From assembly GCA_964639525.1 (NCBI GenBank), contig CAZXDS010000067.1, positions 1-15,611 on the forward strand: a stretch of DNA of 15,611 nt. The letters are read 5' to 3'. The DNA comes from CAZXDS01 sp964639525 (GTDB taxonomy: Bacteria > Bacteroidota > Ignavibacteria > Ignavibacteriales > Melioribacteraceae). The notes under the pieces were generated by a model. That model worked only from the letters and a program-made list of their open reading frames with translations, was not told where the DNA came from and made no database searches. Positions 6,342 through 13,600 of this stretch are shown here, piece by piece (the stretch's first letter is position 1; each line of letters begins with the position of its first letter). The translations under genes and the position numbers were made by a program.

Positions 6342-9242
6342 TTAATTTTCTTTTTTTTCCGAATAACTGCTTATTGGCGGACAACTGCAAACGAGATTTC
6401 TATCACCAAGAGCATTATCTACTCGATTAATCGGCACCCAATACTTATTGGAACGCGTATATTCATTTGGAAAAGCTGCCTTCTCTCTTGAATACAGATG
6501 ATTCCATTCGCCAATAATATCATCCGATGTATGCGGTGAATTTACAATCACATTATCATCCTTCGGATATTTTCCTTCTGCAATTTCATCAATCTCTTTA
6601 CGGATATTTATCATTGCATCAATAAATTTATCAAGCTCGTCTTTGGATTCTGATTCAGTCGGTTCTATCATGAAAGTAGAATGTACCGGAAATGAAACCG
6701 TTGGTGCATGATAACCGTAATCCATCAAACGCTTGCCAAGATCACCTTCGGTAACTCCGGCAGTTTGCTTGAATTCGTGTAAATCGAAAATAAGTTCGTG
6801 TCCTACAAATCCGTTTGCACCTGTGTAAACAACTTTATAATACGGTTCTAATTTTGCTTTAATATAATTAGCATTCAAAATTGCCGTTTGAGTTGATTGC
6901 TTTAATCCGGCAGAACCAAGCATTTTTATATATGCATAAGAAATTGGAATGATACTCGCACTTCCAAACGGAGCAGCTGATACAGCCCCAAGGGATTTTT
7001 CATTTCCAATTTTAACAATCGAATGTTCCGGAAGAAAATCAGCAAGTTCTTCGATTACGCCAACCGGACCAACTCCCGGTCCGCCGCCTCCGTGAGGAAT
7101 TGCAAAAGTTTTATGCAGATTCAAATGGCAAACGTCGGCACCAATTTCTTTGGGCGATGTTAAACCAACTTGTGCATTCATATTTGCACCGTCCATATAA
7201 ACAAGACCGCCGTTTGCATGAATTATATTACACATTTCTTTAATGCCTTCTTCAAAAACTCCGTGAGTAGAAGGATAAGTTACCATTAACGCGGAAAGAT
7301 TTTCCTTGTTCTCCTCTGCTTTGCTTTTTAAATCATGCAAATCAACATTACCGTTTTCGTCGCATTTAACAACAATCACTTTTCCGCCCGCCATTACTGC
7401 ACTTGCCGGATTTGTTCCGTGTGCCGACGAAGGAATAAGCACAACGTTTCTGTCCTCTTGTCCATTAGCAATATGATATTGACGAATTGTCATAAGTCCG
7501 GTATATTCACCTTGGGCACCGGAATTCGGCTGCAATGTAAATTTTGAAAATCCGGTAATATTGCAAAGATAATTATTGAACTCATCAAACAACTGTGTGT
7601 AACCCTCGGTTTGTTCAGCAGGAGCAAAAGGATGAATGTCGGCAAATCCCGGGAAACCGATTCCATACATTTCTGTAGCCGCATTTAATTTCATTGTACA
7701 GGAACCGAGCGAAATCATAGAGTGAACGAGAGAAATATCTTTATTTTCCAATCTTTTTAAATATCGCATCATTTCGGTTTCCGTGTGATATTTGCTAAAT
7801 ACCGGATGCGTCATAAAATCGGTTTTACGAATAACTTCTTTTGGAATATCATACTCCGCATTTCTGACAAGTTCTACAAAATCAGAATGAGAAAAGTTCT
7901 TAGCCGCTGCATCAGCAAATAAATCAAGAAGTTGTTCAACATCCTTTAGAGTCGTAACCTCATCAACTGAAATACCAACACCACTTCCATTTTTATAATA
8001 TCTTAAATTTATTCCCTTTGCTTGAATATTACTGTGTAAGAGTTCTTTTTCGTCAGGAGCATAAATATTTATTTTTAAAGTATCAAAGAATAATTTGTTT
8101 TCTTGTTGGTAACCTAATTTCTTCAATCCGTCATTTAATAAATGTGCTAAATCATAAGTTCGCTTTGCAATTGCTCTAATTCCTTTTGGTCCGTGATAAA
8201 CAGCATACATACCGGCTAATACGGCAAGTAGAACTTGTGCCGTACAAATATTACTCGTAGCTTTTTCACGCTTAATATGCTGTTCTCTCATTTGAAGTGC
8301 CATACGCAACGCGGGTTTTCCGTGGGAATCTTGAGAAACGCCGATGATTCTTCCGGGCATTTTTCTTTTGTATTCTTCGCGAGTAACAAAATATCCTGCG
8401 TGCGGTCCGCCGAAGCCCATCGGCAAACCAAAACGCTGAACACTTCCAAGCACAACATCTGCACCAAATTCTCCCGGAGGCGCAATAAGAACAAGACTCA
8501 GCAAATCAGCGGCAACGGCAATAAATATTCCCTTTTGTTTTGCTTCTTCAAAAAGTGCGCTGTAATTAATTATTTGCCCTGTACCTGTGGGATATTGAAC
8601 CAAAAAACCGAAAACATCATCACTAACTTCAAGAGAAATATTTTCAACAACTTCAACTTTAATTCCGCGTGGATTTGCACGTGTTTTAATTACATCAATA
8701 GTTTGCGGAAAAGTATCGGCAGCAACAAGAAATTTATCGGCATTTTTTTTATCTCCTTTTCTCATCGCATAAAACATCAGCATTGCCTCAGCGGCGGCTG
8801 TTGCTTCGTCAAGTAATGAAGAATTGGCTAACGGCAAACCCGTTAAATCCTGAAGCATAGTTTGGTAATTCAACAAAGCTTCCAACCTTCCCTGCGATAT
8901 TTCAGCTTGATACGGTGTATAGGAAGTGTACCATCCCGGATTTTCCAAAACATTTCTTTTTATTACGGCAGGCATTATACTTCCGTAATAGCCCATTCCA
9001 ATAAACGATTTCCCAATTATATTTTTTTCTGATAATTTTTTTAGATAAGCGAGAGTATCTTTTTCAGAAACAGCTTCACCAATACTTAATTCTTGTTGTA
9101 ATCTTATTTTTTGCGGAAGAGTTTTTTCAATTAATTCTTCAATTGAATCGACTCCTACTGCCTTTAACATTTCAGCTCGTTCTTCTTCTGAAATACCGAT
9201 ATGCCTGTTTACAAATTTGTCGTAATGCTCAAATTTTCCCAT
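6342..9242 (-). CDS. gcvP: Glycine dehydrogenase (decarboxylating), P-protein
   Basis: The full-length single-chain P-protein (966 residues) of the glycine cleavage system. It decarboxylates glycine with pyridoxal phosphate and passes the aminomethyl group to the lipoyl arm of GcvH, in the cytoplasm. The N-terminal half starts with FVNRHIGIS and includes GMGYYGSIMPAVIKRN; the C-terminal half carries the cofactor site, with the lysine of HLNLHKTFAIPHGGGGPG at residue 711 and the SSAHGTNPASAVMAGG motif (605-620). Both halves are present, unlike organisms with split GcvPA/GcvPB. The H- and T-protein genes are not in the window. The next gene, for a CoA-binding protein, follows after 4 bases. I see no glycine-riboswitch-like structure upstream. 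Confidence 0.97.
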   Translation of the reverse strand: MGKFEHYDKFVNRHIGISEEERAEMLKAVGVDSIEELIEKTLPQKIRLQQELSIGEAVSEKDTLAYLKKLSEKNIIGKSFIGMGYYGSIMPAVIKRNVLENPGWYTSYTPYQAEISQGRLEALLNYQTMLQDLTGLPLANSSLLDEATAAAEAMLMFYAMRKGDKKNADKFLVAADTFPQTIDVIKTRANPRGIKVEVVENISLEVSDDVFGFLVQYPTGTGQIINYSALFEEAKQKGIFIAVAADLLSLVLIAPPGEFGADVVLGSVQRFGLPMGFGGPHAGYFVTREEYKRKMPGRIIGVSQDSHGKPALRMALQMREQHIKREKATSNICTAQVLLAVLAGMYAVYHGPKGIRAIAKRTYDLAHLLNDGLKKLGYQQENKLFFDTLKINIYAPDEKELLHSNIQAKGINLRYYKNGSGVGISVDEVTTLKDVEQLLDLFADAAAKNFSHSDFVELVRNAEYDIPKEVIRKTDFMTHPVFSKYHTETEMMRYLKRLENKDISLVHSMISLGSCTMKLNAATEMYGIGFPGFADIHPFAPAEQTEGYTQLFDEFNNYLCNITGFSKFTLQPNSGAQGEYTGLMTIRQYHIANGQEDRNVVLIPSSAHGTNPASAVMAGGKVIVVKCDENGNVDLHDLKSKAEENKENLSALMVTYPSTHGVFEEGIKEMCNIIHANGGLVYMDGANMNAQVGLTSPKEIGADVCHLNLHKTFAIPHGGGGPGVGPVGVIEELADFLPEHSIVKIGNEKSLGAVSAAPFGSASIIPISYAYIKMLGSAGLKQSTQTAILNANYIKAKLEPYYKVVYTGANGFVGHELIFDLHEFKQTAGVTEGDLGKRLMDYGYHAPTVSFPVHSTFMIEPTESESKDELDKFIDAMINIRKEIDEIAEGKYPKDDNVIVNSPHTSDDIIGEWNHLYSREKAAFPNEYTRSNKYWVPINRVDNALGDRNLVCSCPPISSYSEKKEN

Positions 9243-9426
9243 TTTTATTAACTCAAATTAATTTAACATTTTCAATAAAATATAAGTTTGAAATATAATG
9301 AATTGAGAGAAATACTTTGGAGATTTTATGATTTAGACTAAATAATTTTTGGAATAGCTCGAACTAATTGTAACAATGAAAACGTAATTGTCAAATGAGA
9401 CTAATGCCACTATTATTCTTGTTTTC

Positions 9427-9569
9427 TAGAAATTAATGAGTCCATTCTAAAAAGTAATATTTTACTAACCCACGACTTCAGTCGTGGGGAAACAGACTAA
9501 AAACGAACTTCCCCAAACGGACTTTAGTCCGTTTGGGGCTTTTTAGAGTGGACTCATTAATAATTTCTA
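9427..9569. mobile_element. 143-bp palindromic element with two internal hairpins (MITE/REP-like)
   Basis: Outer inverted repeats of about 28-31 bases (9427-9454 and 9539-9569) match when one is reverse-complemented, with one mismatch and one 3-base gap. Inside are two strong hairpins: CCCACGACT-TC-AGTCGTGGG (9469-9488, 9-bp stem) and CCCCAAACGGACT-TT-AGTCCGTTTGGGG (9511-9538, 13-bp stem). Both end in the same tip, ACT-TY-AGT. No transposase is encoded. Paired hairpins with conserved tips are what REP sequences mobilised by IS200/IS605-type (RAYT) transposases look like, and outer inverted repeats are MITE-like; which applies is not decided. The second hairpin is followed on the plus strand by CTTTTTA and could also stop transcription. 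Confidence 0.6.
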
Positions 9570-9633
9570 ACTTATGTTAGTACAAGCTAATAGCATTTCA
9601 GAGTCCATAATTTTACTTGTTTTCAAAGAATAG

Positions 9634-9654
9634 ATGCTGAAATAAATTCAGCAT
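9634..9654. terminator. 8-bp hairpin downstream of the TIGR02757 gene
   Basis: ATGCTGAA and TTCAGCAT form a perfect 8-bp stem with a 5-base loop, 87 bases after the stop codon at 9741. The following T-tract on the minus strand is poor (CTATTCTTTG), so it is either a weak terminator or another copy of a dispersed intergenic repeat. Confidence 0.35.
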
Positions 9655-9740
9655 AACCGTATATTTTGGGTTATTCAAAGCCTTCTGATAATCAATAATT
9701 TTAACATGTATGTGTATATTTTTCAATCCATCTGAAATAA

Positions 9741-10520
9741 CTAAAACTCCATCTTCCTCATTCCGATATGGCAGATTGCAAAGTCATATTTCACAGGATC
9801 TTTTTCATCGTAGTTTTTTAATTTATTTGTGATTTCTTCTGCCATTTTCCAAGTAGGATTTTTCAGTGCGGTTAATTTTAAGTGTTTACTGATTTTTGCA
9901 ATGTGTGTGTCAACGGGAATTATTAATTGAGATGTTTTAATTTCATTCCATATCCCGAAATCCAATTCATCCTTCCTAACCATCCATCGCAAAAATAAAT
10001 TCATCCGTTTGCAGGTACTTCCCTTTGAAGGAAGAGGGAACATAAATTTTATTCCTGTGGTCAATTCTTTTTGTTCAGCGGCAATTTTTAATAATGCAGT
10101 TGCAAACGAGGCTAAAGGATTTTTAATATTTGAATCGGCTTCAGAATAATTTTTGAGAAACATATTTTTCAGTGTTCCGTATTGTGAATAAACTTTATTC
10201 AGAACATAAAATAATATTACAATATCTTCGGAAGTATAAAAGCGGTATTTCAAATCGGCAAATAATTTTGCCCCTTCATTAATTGAATAATTATTAATAA
10301 ACTTCTGTGGTTCGTCATTCATTAAATTGTGAATTAGATTTAGAACTTTCATTATCTGCTTAATATTTCCATAAGCAAAAGTTGAAGAAATAAAAGCTGA
10401 TATTTCTATATCGGCAGCGTTTGAATATCTCAATGGAAATTCAAGCGGATCGGGTGATATTTTTGTCCTGTCAAAATACTTGTAGTGATATTCTAATTTT
10501 TGCTTTAAATTTTTCCGCAC
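9741..10520 (-). CDS. TIGR02757/DUF2400 family protein
   Basis: A 259-residue cytoplasmic protein of a family without an assigned function. Family hallmarks are DPLEFPLRYSNAADIEISAF (24-43) with FAYGN following, GSTCKRMNLFLRWMVRKDELD (167-187), and the C-terminal IPVDTHIAKI (201-210) and CHIGMRKM (250-257). The C-terminal half looks like a helix-hairpin-helix DNA glycosylase (endonuclease III group): LPSKGSTCKR resembles the LPGVGRKTA hairpin, VDTH contains the position of the catalytic Asp, and the closing CHIG resembles the HG segment before the cluster, but the iron-sulfur cysteines are absent. That link is my inference. The start is a GTG at 10520 with a weak upstream AAGAAAAGA; it agrees with the family N-terminus. 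It follows the large fusion gene by 157 bases. Confidence 0.85.
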   Translation of the reverse strand: MRKNLKQKLEYHYKYFDRTKISPDPLEFPLRYSNAADIEISAFISSTFAYGNIKQIMKVLNLIHNLMNDEPQKFINNYSINEGAKLFADLKYRFYTSEDIVILFYVLNKVYSQYGTLKNMFLKNYSEADSNIKNPLASFATALLKIAAEQKELTTGIKFMFPLPSKGSTCKRMNLFLRWMVRKDELDFGIWNEIKTSQLIIPVDTHIAKISKHLKLTALKNPTWKMAEEITNKLKNYDEKDPVKYDFAICHIGMRKMEF

Positions 10521-10582
10521 TTTATCTTTTCTTACGTTTGTACTAAAAATAATTATAAAATATCATCAAGAAAATCACATAA

Positions 10583-10624
10583 TCTTTTCACTAAAAGAGA
10601 TTCCGCGTAAAAACATCACGGAAT
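10583..10624. repeat. Two small adjacent hairpins after the large fusion gene
   Basis: TCTTTT/AAAAGA (10583-10598, 4-base loop) is followed by ATTCCG/CGGAAT (10600-10624). In minus-strand RNA the second extends to an 8-bp stem including a G-U pair, with a U-rich loop. They lie 54-95 bases beyond the stop at 10678. The ATTCCG...CGGAAT core resembles dispersed intergenic repeats seen in many genomes; a terminator role is also possible. No gene is visible in the gap 10521-10677. Confidence 0.35.
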
Positions 10625-10677
10625 GACGGGTGCTTAAGTTGAGCCAACTAAACGTGCTGTATCTTGAACCTTTAAAT

Positions 10678-13600
10678 CTACAACTTTTTAACAAGACCGG
10701 AATGTTTCCTATCGATTTTAAAATCGAATTGATAAAAATATTCCGGACGAAAAAATCCGGTAACAACATTTTCAATATTTCTAACTTTCAGTCTTTCAAA
10801 GAATTCATTCATTAGTTTTTCTCCAACGCCGGATCTTCGATAGCGATTGGCTACAACAATTTTATCCATATAAACAGTTTCATTATCTAATGACAAATAA
10901 AATAGCCCTCCAATTACAAATCCTCTATCAGAAAGTGCGACAATAAACTGGTGCTCATTTGTAAAATTAACAAGTAAATTTGCTTCGATGAAAAGTTTGT
11001 GGAGTTTAGAAATTTCTTTTGGTGAAATCGGTTTACGGACAACAAATGGATTTCCATCATAATCATCAAATTGAACTACCAAATTAGAATCGAGAATTCC
11101 TTCGGTTTTCAATTTTAATATTTCGGCTTCATCAGAAGGACGAATGTGAGGATAACTTAATCGCGTAAGGAAAAAGTCCTCTTTTTCGTTAAGTTTAATT
11201 TCCGATTTAACAGAAGAGAATCTCAAGAGTGCCTCTTCAATACTCAATGTTCCTAAACGCTGTTCAGTTATTATGCCTCGCAAGTATTTTTTAAGTTCAT
11301 CATTTGATTGCAGAAAAACTGTTTCAAGAAAAAACCTTGTTCTAGTTTCAGGATGCGAATCTGCTAATTTTGCCAACTGATAAGTATCAAAAAATTCTTT
11401 TAGTGACTCGGCTTGTGCAGCAAATGAAGCTTCACTATTCAATTTATGCCAGCGGTGGAACCTGTTGATTGCAAAATATAACTGTTTTGGAATAAACCCA
11501 TTAATTTCCACATTATTTAAAAATTTGTCTATTTCAATTTTTGCTTTTGTGTTGAATTCAGATTCGTCCTTGCTCAACTCAGCAACAAATTCTTTAATAA
11601 TTTTTATTCCTTCATTTTCCCCAAAAGAATTAATTACTCCTCCGGCAATATATTTCCAAATTTTTCCCCATTTAAGAAATGGGTATTGTTTCTCAGTTGC
11701 ATCAATCATTTCAAAATAAAATTTCTCAAACATGTTCTTAATACTCGAAAACTTTTGACGTGACGAAATTGAAATAATTCGTGAACCTGTTTGATAGTCA
11801 TGGCTGGGAACAACAAAATTATCTGCCGAAACATTTCCGAGAATTAACTTTTGATGAGTAAGCCTCCAAAATCCAAAATATAATTCCGAAATATTCCAAA
11901 CAAAAAATGGCCATTGGTAATAGAGCCTTTCATTATCACCGATATTCTTTTTGCGTGCTTTTCTGTTGATAAATTTCCCTACCGGAAAACCCTGAATATA
12001 TTTATTTGTCCAAACTTCAGTTTCTCTCCAAAGTCCACCGAACTCGCCAAACAGTTCCTGCCCAAAGTATTTTGAATGTGTAAGAACCAACCAACTGACC
12101 TCTGCAATAATATTTTCTTTAGTATTGTCTTTATTTATATTTAAAACAATATCAAAAGAACCGAATAAATCGGTCTGAACCGACATTTTAAAAACCTTTT
12201 TGTGGTCATCTTCACGGAGATAACTAATCCAAATTCCGCCGGGTAAAATATTATCAAGCCGAATCATCTTACCGCCTGAAAAAAGAAATATCGCCTCTCT
12301 TAACAATGACGTGTTTGTAATCGCGTCGGTCAACTTCTTTTTGTCATCGGGACTTAAGTCTTCTTCAATAATAATAACGTCCTTCCAAGTGTATTCCTCA
12401 CCGGTATCTTCGTCAACAGCAATTTTTTGATTAATACCGAGAAATTTTCTAAATCCGCTGCGTAATCTATCTCGTTCAAACAGCGCAATTTTAGAAAGTT
12501 CACTGCTTGTTTTATTCAATTGGTAATTCACAAGAACTTGTCTTATCCTTTTATAAAGAGTGGGGTGAGAAATTCCGTAAGAACTTAACAAGGCGAATAA
12601 AGCTTTTAATTTTGTATCTATTTTATCTGTACTATTTAATCTTGAAGTATAATTTTCAATAATATTTTCAATTGCATTCAGAATATTTATCCGCCCTTTC
12701 AATTCGGTAATTGCATTAACAATCTCGTCATCAAGTAAATTCGGAATCTCATTAAGATAAAGATTCAGATAATGCTCAATATTTTTCGTACTAATGTTCT
12801 TTATCAAAACAACGAACATTTTTTTCCTTAAATAAACAAAATCTGTTAGTTTCGGAAAATAGAATGCGGTTAGTGCAAATTTATAAACTGCTGAAGTTGT
12901 ATCGCTAATAATAATATTGAGATAAGACAAAGCAAGTTCCGCCGCATCTTTATCATGAGAAAGAAATAAAAGCAGCGCTTTGTGAAGCCCAATAAATGAT
13001 TTTTCACCGGAAGACATTATTTTTTTTACTTGTTCAATTTCTAACGGATATTCAACATCCACTTTTTCAACAAATTTTATTATCTCACCGTGATTTCTGT
13101 TTCTGCTCCACTGAATAATATCTTCGCCGGTAAATTGAACAAGATTGCGGTTACCGAGCCAATAATTCGGATTTGTCAGAAGAATTTGAAAATCTATATA
13201 ATCGGAATTTATTTTGTACTTATAATCTCCGATTCTAAATATTTTTTGAGTTGAATCAATTTCCGTAATGTAAATATTTGATTCTAACTTAGGAATTGAA
13301 ATTCCGTTATCGACTACTGTAATATCTGAAATCAAACAGCTCTTTTCTCTTAAAAACCAATTCGGAATGCGAACTTCTATTTTCCCGACTTTTAACGGAG
13401 TGTAATTTTTTTTATACATTACATCAATTTCCGACTTAAAATTGATTTCAATAACACGTCTTTTAAATGTTCCCTTCGGCGTAAGTTCTCCTGCTTCCGC
13501 TGAAAAAGGTCTGTCAATTATTCTAAAATCAATAATTCTTTCAAAAGGTGCCAAAAATCTGTTTACAGTAACAACAACGGAAGCAAAATATTCCTTCAGT

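Larger units (their letters stand above)
9243..9740. other. Intergenic region without genes
   Basis: A 498-base gap between the TIGR02757 gene and gcvP. No convincing reading frame on either strand. Bases 9243-9420 are AT-rich sequence that should carry the gcvP promoter, but no hexamer pair stands out. Bases 9427-9569 are a palindromic element and 9634-9654 a separate hairpin, both listed individually. Confidence 0.7.

Noticed and set aside
8235..8816. 193-residue open frame on the plus strand
   Set aside because: It lies fully antisense to strongly conserved gcvP codons, has an odd Asn/Cys/Phe-rich composition and no recognisable domain; it is a by-product of gcvP.
9243..9420. Glycine riboswitch upstream of gcvP
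   Set aside because: This regulator often precedes gcv genes, but the leader shows no paired, G-rich aptamer-like stems; it is plain AT-rich sequence.
9469..9538. CRISPR-like repeats
   Set aside because: The two hairpins share only their tips, there is no regular spacer unit and no cas gene nearby.
13300..13450. Frameshift joining separate ligase and downstream genes in the large fusion
   Set aside because: The reading frame runs without interruption, with a single ribosome-binding site at its start and no internal stop; it reads as one protein.
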